Under the pieces are notes generated by a model. It was not told where the DNA came from. It ran no database searches and worked only from the letters and a program-made list of their open reading frames with translations. Below are positions 1 to 12,633 of a DNA stretch of 64,000 nucleotides, in pieces. Source of the DNA: Cladopsammia gracilis. Its lineage: Eukaryota > Cnidaria > Anthozoa > Scleractinia > Dendrophylliidae. The stretch's first letter is position 1. Each line of letters begins with the position of its first letter. The stretch covers positions 465,001 through 529,000 of the forward strand of contig JAJGOT010000310.1 of NCBI GenBank assembly GCA_022457155.1. The letters are read 5' to 3'. Both the position numbers and the translations under genes were made by a program.

Positions 1-398
1 AAAGAACTTTGACATATTTTGCTGAAAGGAAAAATATACGTTTGACAGGAGAACGAATAAGGCTAAAAGAAGTGAAAGAAAGCAATTAAATCGCCAAACG
101 TGCAAGCAAGTTTGAACTCTCACCATTTGTTGTTGTTATCAAAGCGGCAAAAACTTCAAAACACAGGTACGCTAAAATAAAACTTGCTTTGTTTTTGTCG
201 TAAAGTGTCTATGTTTTCTAGATGTACATAACAGACAAATGTATCTTTGACCGAATAGAAATTTATTTAACCACAGTGAGTTGAAAAGTTTTTCTTGTCA
301 GTTTGCGAGAGAGTATTTTCACTTCGGTTGGTTTTCTGAGTGACTCTTAAAAAGTCTGAAACGTTTCCCTATAATTTTGCCCTCTATATTATAAACAA

Positions 399-422
399 GT
401 AATCGCATGTTCCCTCGTAAAG

Positions 423-454
<32 letters not shown>

Positions 455-537
455 CTGTAGAAATTGCCCTCGTCGCGACAGCTTCTGAAAACACGCGTGA
501 TATTAATCCTTAATTTTACTCGGGCCCATGCGATTAC
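399..537. mobile_element. Foldback MITE
   Basis: gtaatcgcatg pairs with catgcgattac, and the inner arms share aaggattaatatcac and gtgttttcagaagctgt with their inverses. Confidence 0.75.
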
Positions 538-995
538 ATATACTAAAGCAATTGCCACCAAACTACGTAATTATTCTTTTAAGAAAAATTACGTGATTAT
601 TCTTTTAAAAATTACGTGATTACAAAAAATTTATCTGGCAACAATTTGGAAGTCGTTATTCACGTAACTTGATGTTTCCATGGCAACAAGATTTCGAAAG
701 TGATGTGTCTTTTTCTTTTGCAAAATTTGGATCTTTTTAACCATTTAATGAAAAAAAATCTGCTTATGCGTTTCATTATTGGTTTTGATTGCTTTTGAGT
801 CAATTTGGACGGGTTTCTAAGGTTTTGGACAAATCCAGAAATCCAAGATGGCGGGTCCAAGATGGCGGCATTGCAGAACTAATGAAGTAATTACTACCTC
901 GCAAAGGAAACAGTTTTGGCCGTACCATAATTATAAACCCTCCAAGTTTCAATACGTACTGTTGAAGCTACAGCTGTACGAAGGGGTGGCACAAT

Positions 996-1171
996 ATCCT
1001 CATGCTACAAGCCATCTCTACATCTCTTTACAACTGGGAACGCCGTTTGTACGCAGTTTTCTGTGTACATTTTACTAATGTAAAAGATTTAACTTCATAA
1101 TGAAATTCGTTTAATCGTCTACTGGTTTCGCAGTTGTAGAGAGATGTAGAGATGGCTTGTAGCATGAGGAT
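996..1171. mobile_element. Foldback MITE
   Basis: cctcatgctacaagccatct and ctacatctctttacaactg recur inverted at 1130-1171. No ORF is present. Confidence 0.7.
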
Positions 1172-1410
1172 TGTTCAGATAGGCCTGTTCATTGTATCTT
1201 CAGACAAGCTCGAAGGACGGTTTTGATGGAGTCTCCTGTCGATTTATACGCTGCAGTTCCATATGCTTGTGCACAGCATGTATGAATAATTCATTGATTA
1301 AAAACTACGGAAAAAACGCCATCATTACCTCATCATTCGCGGTACCGGACGCGGTCATGATGGACATGGACAAAGGCGCTTCCAGGGTAACCACGCCGCC
1401 CTTCAGTATA

Positions 1411-1556
1411 TTGCATTTTCTATCTCGTATTTTTTTTCTCGCATTTTTTATCTCGCATTTTCTATCTCGCATTTTTTATCCCGCATTTTCTATCTCGCAT
1501 TTTCTGTCTCGCATTTTTTATCTCGCATTTTCTATCTCGCATTTTTATCTCGCATT
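1411..1556 (+). repeat. 15-bp minisatellite
   Basis: About nine imperfect copies of tctcgcattttctat occur in tandem. The plus-strand FLAFFISHFLSRIF-type ORF is an artefact of it. Confidence 0.8.
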
Positions 1557-3178
1557 AACTGATAAAAAAAAAGTTCCCTGAAAAAAAAACTTCCCTAAAA
1601 TTAAAACCAAAATCTGCAAAAGGACCGCAAACGATAATGCTGTAAACGATACGTAGGATCTACGAAAGACCTTATCAGCCAAAAAATGAACAAACATAAA
1701 CGACAAAATGCAAGGCTGATCTCCAATGCGACAGAAACCGATAAAGCAGGGTAGCAACCGCGGACAGCTGTTTCGCCCTCCTTGGGGCTCGTCAGCGCGG
1801 TGTAGCTTGTAACAAACTAAGAACGACTACAAGAAAGCAGTCGTAAATAGATTGCACAATGACCCGTACACAATATCAAGTTCCGTACCTTGGAACCAGC
1901 TTGTAAGTCGCTTTTCGAATGTCCCTTACAGGCTTCCGTAGCTTTGTTAGTTTTATAATGTCACATGTCGATGTACGTGCAAAGTTGTTCTTTCGACAGT
2001 AGGCAAAACCTACCTTTTACTGCATTTCCGGCTGCGGAAACTGCAAAGTAAACACAATACGAGTTAAAATAGCAGCAAAATTAAATAGCTGTATATGAGT
2101 CTTGTATAAAAAAATAGAAATCTTGAAAAAATTAAAAAATAATTAAGCGCCAAAGAATTCTTATAGGATCATCTGCACTTTGTAAATATTAGCTGCTTTT
2201 TTCTCTATTATGAATTACTTATTCAAGACCATGGGCGGATGACATTTAGTAAGATAAAGAATAATTTTCCGTCTTTTAATCGAAAATGGTTTAGTTGGTT
2301 AATGAAGAGTATGAGTGTGCGCATATATGTAAAATTAAAATTTGCATAACCATTCCTATCATTCCTGTATTTATTCTCTAATTTTGGTAACTAAAAAAAA
2401 GACAACTCAAATCGTAAATTCTGTATATAATAAATAATTGCCTCCTGAGAAAAAAAAGAAGTAAATTTTGGGGTTTGCTGAAGTGTTATAACATGGTTTG
2501 TTTCATGCTTCCTCATGAAACAATTCAGTTGGTTTTTAAAGGAAGACACCGTAACCATCTGTCATGCACAAAACGTCTGTGTTGATTTTCTTTTATATTA
2601 GGGAAAGACAATGAATGAATTAATTCGGCAGCGACATGGATAAAATGGGTTTCTATACCAGTCATCTTTAGTTGTGAATTCTTGTTTTATAGTTAGTGAA
2701 AGTCTAGGCTATCTCTTAGCAAATGGGTTGAAACCCAAAGTATCACGTTTGGTATTATTTTCCGGGTGAATGTATTCCTTCAGTTCTAAAAATATTATTG
2801 ATGACATATATAGTCAATGGTATTCCTTTTCAGTACTTCTTTCATTTGTCCGATCACCATACGTACATGAAAATTACTTACTATTTTGCAGTCCTAATAT
2901 AATTTCTCTCCGTCTCGACAAAAACCCTATCGAACACTGTTGGTTGAAAGAAAAGACGTACGTACAAAATAATGGATTCTAATAAAAATATTTACCAAAC
3001 CGAAGCGACATACTTTATGCATGAGAAAAATGAAATTTTCAGAATATGGTTAAAACAATCAAGGCTATAACGGAAAACAATTCAGGTCAAACAAAAAAAA
3101 GAGAGGAAATTATGGAATGCAGCTTATAATTTATCACATATTCAAAAACTGAAATATAAATGACGATTTTATACTCAC

Positions 3179-3230
3179 TCCAAAAAAATCCAAGTAGAAG
3201 AGCTCCGCGTGAAATATATAAAACAATCAT
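3179..3230 (-). CDS. Signal-peptide exon of the next aGPCR paralogue (gene runs off left edge)
   Basis: ATG at 3230 opens 17 codons, MIVLYISRGALLLGFFW, plus one base before a GTGAGT donor. The length (52 nt), phase and donor match exon 1 of the central gene at 55866-55917. Surrounding DNA (about 2560-3540 against 55330-56200) is also similar, for example around aacggaaaaacaa. The rest of this gene should lie left of the window. Confidence 0.5.
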
Positions 3231-5073
3231 TATAGCAGAATTCAACTCTAACTCACTTCAAACTACAAGAAGATGAAACGTGCAGAGGAAACGGCTGAAA
3301 ACAGCGTTGTGAATATTCTAATATTCGTGTTCTTTCCTCCTTTACAATTATTGACATAAAGCTGTCATGACGAAACCAACAGTTAAATGACTTGCGCCCG
3401 TGTTTCACGTTTCTTATCTCCTGGGTGATAATTAAATAACTGCCTTTTCGCGCATTCGTGTTGACTTAAAGCGACACCTGACGTCTTGCAAACCATTTTA
3501 ACGGAAAAACAACGTTAGTGTCTAACCAATAGTCGTGAAACTGAACTACGCATAGGGCATGCGTATTAAAAAAAAATACCAGTGTAAGTCAAGGTGCTCG
3601 AGATACGAAGCTTTTAATAAGCTGCCTAAAATTAAAGTTTATCCGCTCCCTGCTTATTCGTTTTGGCTGTGACCAGTTTAGGATTTTCTGCACAAAAATT
3701 ACAAAATCGGTAGCCAGAAAGAGTAACTCAAAACGACTACACTGAACCAATGCCATCAGCTACCTGCAAACAAGACCGACAGGCAAATAATAGACTGAAT
3801 TAAAATTCGACTGACAAAAGACTGATAAAATTAACCAGATACAGGAAAACACACAGACATTGTACAAACATATCATGATCAAGACCAGCGGGGGAGATGG
3901 GTGGGGGAAGTGCCCGAGCTGATTTTCACCAATACCCACCAAACTTAGTGACTTTTTCTGTTTTTCTTTTCTGGGGACATTTGATGTGACGGAATTATTT
4001 TTGTTCATGAAATGTGAAGATTTCCATGGCGACCATATTACCCAAATTTTGAATTAATTTTTCTGCTTAAATTCATGTTGAAACGGAAATGTTTTAACTT
4101 CCTATTTATAAATTTTGCAATGTAATCAAATATGACTGTGAGTGATGATATAGGACCTTGCTGCCGTTAGCAAGAAGACAGCATTAATCTGCATTATTTT
4201 TGACACGACATGCGCCGGTGTGGACAAGCTTTCGGACGCCAAGTTTGACATTTTTTTTATCTGCTTTATGAACGCAGTATAGGAGTATTTCTACACCACT
4301 CTAAGCGGATGGCTAGGCCTTCACAAAGTAATCTTTGGTCCCATAGAACAATTTGACAATATTTCCAATATTTTGAATTTAATGAGTCTTTCAATTAAAA
4401 GGGAACATGCACATTAAATTTTCATAATTATTTTGGCTACTCATATTATTCTTGGGCTGATTAAATAGGTTTATTTACACAGAAAGCACACAGACAGGTG
4501 CTTACTTTGTTTTTAGATGAAATGAAAACTGCCGTTGAAACTATGTCTGTAAATGTTACAAATTTAAAAATGCAAAGGAGCAGTTTGGGTGGCTTCGTCG
4601 TTATTTCGGGCGCACTCGTCTACGGCAAACCGGGTGGGTCACAACGTTTTCGGCACAAAAGCGATGGCTATAAAACTTTGCGAAACTTACAGCCATCATT
4701 TAGCAATAACAAGAATTCGATTTGACTGAGAAAAATATTTTTAGTGATAATCGAACTTGAGTAAACCCCGCTTTTTGAACAAAATCGTACCCAGAGAAAA
4801 CTTTTGCCGTTATGTTTGAGTTAAATTCTGGAATCAGCTTTAACGTAGACGTAATACACAACCTTACCAAATTTCAGCACAATCGACCGGTGGAGCAGCA
4901 GTGCATGCGGAAGTGTTAACGCGTACTGAATGCGTGTAAATTTAACATAGAATTCAAACTAAAAGGCTGGTATAACTTAAATTAAAGGCAGATTTAATGA
5001 CCAATATTTCGACTAGTAAAACTAGTTTTCTACTGGCACCAGTATATAGGTGCCAAAAACGCATAGCTGCTCG

Positions 5074-5493
5074 TACAAGGGGAGGGGGGGGGAAGGAATG
5101 GATGCCACCAAGAGCATTTCAGTATTGTTGGTACATGCCGTTTCCAGTAGCTGTTCGTTTTTCCTTTTCATTGACACATTTTGGTAAAGTTTGCCGAAGT
5201 AGTAAAAAAGACATATAAAATGCTACCAAAAGCAGCAAAATGCTTTATTGTATCATATTTTGAAAAGTTGAATTTTTAGTAAAATCCAAGATGGCGGCCA
5301 TATTGTCGGACATTTTGGATGACGTCACGGACCCCCAACAGCGCTACAACCCATTATATTTACCTTATCTTGTATACGACATCACAGGCTATCTATTAGA
5401 TGTGAAATAGTTTCCAAATATTGTAACACCGCAAAAACCCAAGGGGGAGGGGTTGCAACAATTCTCCCACCCCCCCCCCCCCACCCTCTTGTA
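5074..5493. mobile_element. Poly-G-ended repeat, copy 1
   Basis: It begins tacaaggggaggggggg and ends cccccaccctcttgta. The interior (aaaatgctaccaaaagca, ccaagatggcggccatattg, ttttggatgacgtcac) matches 39337-39860. Confidence 0.7.
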
Positions 5494-5682
5494 CCACGGT
5501 GGGGGTATAAGTTTGCCTGTACGTGTACGTGTACGTCCAAGGGTTGACATTTAAATATAGATTACAAGTATATGATTGGCTAATATTAAATGACATAGCA
5601 AACAAAAAACCCTAAACGAAGCTGTAACAATATAAGTGACGTAAATCGCCTTCAAGTTTTTTTTATTTATTTTTTATTTTTT

Positions 5683-6033
5683 TATACTAGAGACAAATTA
5701 TACAAGAAATGGCTTATTACTCGAAATTGTGTTTTCCTAAAGAAGTATAAATTATATCGGAACAAAATTGTCTCTATTAATAAGATATATCGTGACGGCT
5801 TTTACAATGACATTTTAACCAAATCAGACAACACGAAGAAGATGTGGGACAATATTAATTTATTGATTAATAAGAAGCGGCCAAGTTCTCATATAGAAAA
5901 GCTACAAGTAGAAAATAAACAATACGAACAACCTTTTACTATCTCCAACTGCCTCAACAATTTTTTCTGTAATATCCCTCTTACACTAGCATCACAACTG
6001 CCTAAAACTGATAGGAATGCCTTCAAGTTAATC
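5683..6033 (+). pseudogene. LINE reverse-transcriptase fragment
   Basis: An open stretch reads TRDKLYKKWLITRNCVFLKK, then KKMWDNINLLINKK and CLNNFFCNIPLTLASQLP, the region just before the RT core of Jockey/CR1-type LINEs. It is cut off near 6033, where a foldback repeat begins. It is a truncated relic in the intergenic space. Confidence 0.7.
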
Positions 6034-6043
6034 TGGCCCTGGT

Positions 6044-6176
6044 TGTTCAAAAGGTGAATAGCGCTATCCTTCAGATAAATCACTATCCAGTGGATAAGTA
6101 CTAACAAAATCCATTGTGTTTTCCGCTAGATAGTGATTTACCGGTGGATAGCGCTATCCACCTTTAATTCTGAACA
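6044..6176. mobile_element. Foldback MITE at end of LINE fragment
   Basis: gttcaaaaggtgaatagcgc pairs with gcgctatccacctttaattc. Both arms contain gataaatcactatcc or its inverse. It truncates the LINE fragment. Confidence 0.65.
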
Positions 6177-7897
6177 TCCGGATCGTGATTACTAACTGAA
6201 GATACAATAATATTTATAGAGCATACAATGATAATTCTAGGTCCAGTGAATATCATACACTTTAAAGTTTATCGCGTTATAAAAGAGCTATACAAACACA
6301 ATTAAAAGTTTGGTAGAACGAGCAACTGTTTGGAAACAAAAAAAGTATACAAGCCGCACCTGAATGCGTCTTCAGCTGTAGTTTGGAGTTCTCAAAAGCT
6401 TCTATGGAAAAAATATGTTTCATCTTTTAAAGAAAATTTTCCATGAGAATTTTAGGTGACTTTATTTATACACGGTGACTACGTCAGTGTAACGGCTGAT
6501 ATCCATGAGCGCCCTGTATCAACTAAAAAAATACATCATTTACAGTATTCTATAAAGTCATAGTTACAATTCGTTCAACCAAAAACAGTCGCACGTCTAC
6601 CAAATGTTATCATTTAAGGTCCATATACGTATACGTTTTCCATCGCTATTAGGGACTTCAAGCTAACGATAAGTTGCCGGTTGGCAGTCGAAAGTCCTCT
6701 TGTTGGAGCGTTCAGGCGCGATCACACGAAAAAATAAATTGGAAAACGCGTTGTTAAACTCCAAAAAGTTAGCAATCTTGTGTTTTCATACGACAAATGT
6801 TCACACATCATTACCTTGTTCTCGGGAGCTCTCGGGATGCTTTTCTCTCGAGGTGGGAAGGGAGAGAAGCCAATGAAATGTCGGAGGAAGTACTGAAGAT
6901 GGAGCAAACGTTCACTGGTCAAATACGAGTTTGACAAGTCGTAAAAGTCCGAAAAGGTTGGCGAGAATAGAAAAAAAAGTTTTTCTTTTGTCGCGAACAG
7001 TTTGTGAACAGGTCTATTCCTTTTACACACACCAATTTGAGTACTCTAACACAAGTTTTCCAACTTTTGGGAGGGCGCCTTTAAACTTATTTAGTACTAA
7101 TTAAAATAAAGATTTACGCTTTGACGTTTGTACAAACATCAAAATGTTCTTTCCGAAAGGCAAACCAACGTTAACGCTCCCGTTGCTTAATGCGTTTCTC
7201 CTGTGTCGAACTGGGTGTCTCCTGCGCAAACCTTTAATTATTGAATAATAAATTAAAAGTCCCCGTAAAACTCGTCCTATTTGGGATGTCAAAATAAGGA
7301 CATTATATACATGTTGTAGTTCAATTTTCTCCTTGGCTCAATTTTTTCCATTGTTCTTTTCCATGTTAATATATGATGACGAATATGAAACAAAGCAAAA
7401 TGAAAATTGAACCAATGATAAAATCGCAGTGTCACATTGTCACATTAAGGCCGACACCTGATTGGTCAGTTTAAATGACGTCCATGTAATTTTAGAGTTG
7501 GCGGATTTGTCGATTTTCACAGCCTCTCACACAATACGCGATTTCCCTTCGCGGAATATGACGATGATGATATCTCCAGCAATGATGAGAGTCATGGGAG
7601 CGAGAATGCAAATAATCTTCACAGCATTGGGGCAAGCTGTTTTTTGATGAAAACAATTTTTATGGGGCACGGGGTTTTGTTCTCTTAGATCATTTTCTCT
7701 GCAAATACAAAGTTGAAGGTAAATCGAATGAAAAGATAAAATACGCCTATCGAACATTCAAGCTGACCTAGTAGCCTAGTGTGCAAGCCTACCTATATCA
7801 TTATCCCTTACAGAGGGTGGGAGGGTCGAGGAACTGTTCAAAACTACTGCATTGTTGGAAACCTACAATCTATTGTCCCACTGGGTTCCTGGCCCCT

Positions 7898-8169
7898 TTA
7901 AGAAGAAATAGCTACCAAGCTTTCAGTCCGGCTTTTTGGTATGACGTCAATTTTTCTCAGGGAGATAATCCCACTGCTGTCATTCACTTTGGAGTTTCTT
8001 TTCAGAGCACTGATTCCAACACTTGCAGCTGGAAAAATCATGCGGAATTTTCTTCTGAACCTCTCTCTGATCTGTTGATAAAATCAAAATAAACAGTTTT
8101 GACAAAAAAGAAATCACCAATAAGGAAATCATCACTGCGGTCATGGGTATCATCATCATCGTCATCATC

Positions 8170-8201
<32 letters not shown>

Positions 8202-10160
8202 CATCACCATCATCATCATCGATATCATCGTCATCATCAACGTCAATGCCAACGTAATTGTTACCACCATCGTCATAGATAAAACATGTGTGTTGCGTAA
8301 CTGACTCGAATAATTCCTGACATATTCGAATAATCAGAGATTCAAGTTGTCCGCTCGTCGATATATTTTGGAACTCTATTGTTTGTTGCTGGTGTTCCCG
8401 TTGCGTGGTAAGTGATTCTAACATTTGAAAATAAAAACTACTGGTTAGCAGTTAATTTTATTTCCCAATTGTGAAAAAAAAGGCGATATACCCATTGAGT
8501 CTGTGGATGAAATACTTAATCATGATCATTAAATGAAAGCCGTGGAACTTTTTAAAGTCGACATTTTGTTCAAACCTGTAAAATTACACTTATAAGCCAA
8601 AAATTATTTTTATTCTTACCTCACTGTTTCTTACGCAATGAAGAAGAAAAATAAGGAAACCCTGTAAAAATAAAATACAAAAAGAGTTTCATTATTGTAC
8701 AAAACTGGGATCTTAGTATGTACGCATTTACTTGCCACGCCCCTCAGGCTTACCAACTTCTTTTTAAATGGTATTCTGTGCCTTCGTAACAGCTGCATTA
8801 TTTATCAAACTAGTCTTCATAAAGGTGAATTTCAGGACATGTCTGCCCTCATAACATGAACTTAAAATACTTCAAAATATATGGTATATGGTTGGACTCA
8901 GCCTTAGCATCCAGACGTTTGTTTACCATACACCAAATGCTTGGTGCCAATTCATGACGTCGTCGCAAGCAACCCCGTCCGCGTAAGGAATGTAACACCC
9001 GAGGACTAGACTGGGTTTCAATCACCTTAACATGAGAACAGACACCTTGGAAGGTTCATATGGTGAAAGAAATCTGATTGTTTAAATTGTTGGCATGCCC
9101 CACTACGATCCTATTCCTAGGGTAGAGGCCCTTTCTGAGTTTAATATCCGAAACAGTCATTGCAATAGCACAGATAACCACTCAGACTTACGCAAGATGG
9201 TAAGTCTGTGCCCAAAACTCACCTGAGTGGAGTTGAAGATTGTGAAAATGTAGGCGAATGCCTTGTGCGTTGACGACAGTACGCCAAACAACCACGTGAC
9301 GCCAAGTAAGGGAATCAGTACTACGCATGCTCTGATACCAAGCCTGCAAGAAAATAATTTCAGGTTAAAAAAATCTTGTTGCTTGACCAGTAGGAATCTG
9401 GATAGAAATAACTAATTTTCCTATTTCCAATAGTTTTTCGTTTAACACCATCTTCTATGTGGCTTATTTTATCACAAAATGGTGAAAATATTGTATTTAC
9501 CTGATCTGTTCTGCATGGTTGTCCTTTTTTTGTTCCATTGCTGTCATTTCTTTGATAACTCGCACGAGAATCAAAATGTTAACCTTGAACAAAACGATGA
9601 CAATATTTTTTAAAATGATTTTGTATGTGTCAAATAATTAGGAAAACATACAGTGCGTGATGATGATTATAAACAATTATTGGATGAGATTTTTGTGATA
9701 TCCCGAACCTAATAATTTAATAATTGTTTCATTACAGATTGTTTTACAGAAAATAACGACAAACATTAAAAAGATTTCAACACTTGTGCTAATTCCTTTA
9801 TTTCGCCCTGCTCCTGAATGTTTTTATCCTTAAGGTATTCGTGGAACAGTTTCTTCGTAACTTTTGTCGATCTTTTCGTGTTTTCCGAGTCTTTTTTTCT
9901 CAATTTCTTGCTCGGTTGAAGAAGCGAATCCACGAACCATGTTTTTTCTTGGCTGTGTGCAAAGATGCCACTCACCACCCGTGAACTTGACATTGCCCTT
10001 GAAAAATGCATTGCGCGCGCATTCTACAGATTATTCACTAATCTGCTAGCAGATAAGTGTGCTAGCAGATAAGTGAATAATCCGTGTAGGGTGAGCTGAC
10101 TTCCAGGATTAACTGTAGGCTCTTAGCCAATGAGAAGACAGATAGTGACTACAATGAATA

Positions 10161-10195
<35 letters not shown>

Positions 10196-12633
10196 CATTG
10201 TCATCATTACCACTACCGCCACTATCTAGTGCATAATCATCATCGTCCTCACCACCATCGCGTCGCCGATATCGTCAATGTCGTCGTCATATCCATCGTC
10301 ATTACCATCATTTTCGTCCCCGCCACCAAACCCTTAATCGTAACCCTTTGCGCCATCATCGTCATTGTCGACATCATTGCTATTAAAATGGCCATCATTA
10401 TTTTTGTTGTAAATTTTAATCATGGTTTAATTAAATTTTATGATTTTGGTTTGGTTACATAAGCTTAGCACTACTTACCAGTTCAACTACAATAACAAAT
10501 GAAACAAATATCCAGATCAGGCCGTTAGAGGAAGACATCCAGCAACTAAAATAAAACAAAGTTAAGTTGAAAAGAGTGCTGCACAGGTTTATTTACAGGA
10601 AAGAAAAAATAATCCTTTAACACTTCTTAAAATTCCAGATTGGACTTATGCATTTTATTCAAACGATCTTATGACCAAAGATGAATAGACTGAACAAACG
10701 AAATATTTCATTGACTTTGAAAACACATGGCAACTTGGTGAGTTAAGTTTAATATTACTACAGTTCTTACTATTCCTCGCTGACAAAACTCTCGATCCCG
10801 TCCATTCCCGCAGCAATGCTCAGCGATAACACAACAACAACAGCAGGGACACCTGCAATAGAGTAAAAAACGAAAAAAAAAAAAAAAAAAAGAAAAAGAA
10901 AAAATAAATAAATAAAATAACTTATCGTCGGTACTGATAACAGTTTTTCTCCGTAATTATAGTTTTTCTGAGGTAGCTAACAGTGCTGTTCGGTAGCTTC
11001 ATTTGAGTGGTCACACTTATGCAAAATTTTATACCAGACTCCAAGTTACATGTAGCATCCGCTAGTACAGCTTAATATGAGTAGCACCAATAGCAAGTAC
11101 TGCTTGACTGCTTGCAACTTTAATTTGAATGTCACAAAGCATACACATACAGCAATCAAAAGTCAGAATTCCTAACGCATGACTACTCAAATAAAAGCTT
11201 TTGTGTTGTTTGTTTCTAGGTCCAACTTTGACTTAAATTGATTCTGTGGAATGCTGTCCTAGCTCAATGTTTTCGTTGTTTTCATTCATAATCCGTCCAA
11301 TGTTGTTGTCGTTTGTTAACATTAAGTGCCGCTTTAAGGTTAAGAGAAATTATAAAGATGAGTTTTCTGGCTTCAAGAAATAAACTTACCCCATGACGCT
11401 CCATGGCAAATTTTCATCTTGTTGCTAACGTTGTAAACTTTAACAACATACAAGTAAAGGTAAATTCCTTCAATTAACATCCAACAGAAAGCCGCCATCA
11501 GAAAATACTGCACAAGAGCTGCGACAGTCACACAGGCTCCCTGTAACACAATAGTTACCATGGTTACACAGACTCCCTGTAACACAACGGTTACCATAGT
11601 TATGTTATGTGTTATTATTAACATATATCCTACAATATACATTATGTATGGAATGTGCCACCTAAATGATTTAAAGCAAATCTCCAAAAGAACAAATTAA
11701 AAGAAAGAAAAAAACTGAGAGAAATAATAAATATATAACTAAATAAGCAAACAAACTAAGGAAAAGAAACGAAAAATAGACAAATGTAACTTTTACTCTC
11801 ATACATGTAAAAAGGAAATATTTTTAAATTCTTCGAAAAAAGTTGTAAATAAAATGGGAACGAAACATAAAAATTTGTGATGTTAGTATAGTTATCAGAT
11901 TAGTTACAAATAACTTTCCCAGCGTTCTTTCAAGACTCCTCGGTCCATCTCTAGTGGAAAGACGCTGAATTATATTTGTCCCCGCCAAGGCTTTGCGCAG
12001 CCAAAGAAAACAACGAAACGCGAAGGTATACGTTCTAGGCAGAAACGTATCTTATTGAACAGTTATATCTCACTTTGTTTTTAGTCGCACCAATGCCGGC
12101 AAGAAAGATGATTTGTCCTGCTCCGAGGGAAGCGACGAGACTTATCCTGATCTGGGATAATGGTGCTTTTATGTCTCTGACAGAAATAATGACAGCAATT
12201 AAACAAACAATTAGAAATAAACAAACACTGATAAATAATAAGTCCGAGCCAGCTTTGAGCTAACACTAGTCCCTGGGAAAGTGGTACAACACTTTCTTGG
12301 GGAGGGGAGCGGGGAGGGATCGGGGAGTGGGATCGGAGGGGAATGACAAGACAAGACAAGATGATTTATTCAACTCAGCTCAGTTTTACATGACATATAG
12401 GTAAAATTTACATAGGCAACTATACACAAGTACAGCTAAGGAATAAAAGAAAATGCAGTGACGCCGGCAGTAAAATGGTGTAAAAGTTGTTAAGATCTCC
12501 CTGCCAAGTCTGGCAAAGTCATTTATTAGAATACTTACGTCAGAAAAGCGTAGCAGATTATTGTCAATGTTATTCCAATCAAAGAAAGCGTCAGACACAC
12601 GTAAGTGATAATTTCCAGTATCTTTTCATCTAC
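7898..12633 (-). CDS. Seven-transmembrane domain and cytoplasmic tail (9 exons)
   Basis: TM1 is exon 12633-12539 ([20 protein letters not shown]), TM2 is 12176-12074 ([18 protein letters not shown]) and TM3 is 11540-11390 ([19 protein letters not shown]). TM4 and extracellular loop 2 are 10852-10771, TM5 is 10545-10479 ([17 protein letters not shown]), and intracellular loop 3 is 9583-9501. TM6 is 9343-9223 ([16 protein letters not shown]) and TM7 is 8661-8620 with the end of the previous exon. The tail exon 8071-7898 ends ESLVAISS and TAA. These are textbook family B2 signatures. The right-hand gene repeats the final exons with equal sizes (82, 67, 83, 121 and 42 nt). Confidence 0.9.

Larger units (their letters stand above)
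3231..7897. other. Intergenic space between two aGPCR genes
   Basis: It holds the poly-G repeat (5074-5493), a LINE fragment (5683-6033) and a foldback element (6044-6176). The upstream region of the left gene should lie next to 3231. I see nothing else coding. Confidence 0.6.

Noticed and set aside
7527..7640. Possible transmembrane exon (KIICILAPMTLIIAGDIIIV)
   Set aside because: It has AG/GT-like edges but no paralogue in the right-hand gene and no frame link to the receptor, which already ends at 7898.
7980..8424. Met-rich and Asp-rich minus-strand ORFs
   Set aside because: They read through an ATC/GAT microsatellite. Only 7898-8071 is real coding sequence, the receptor tail.
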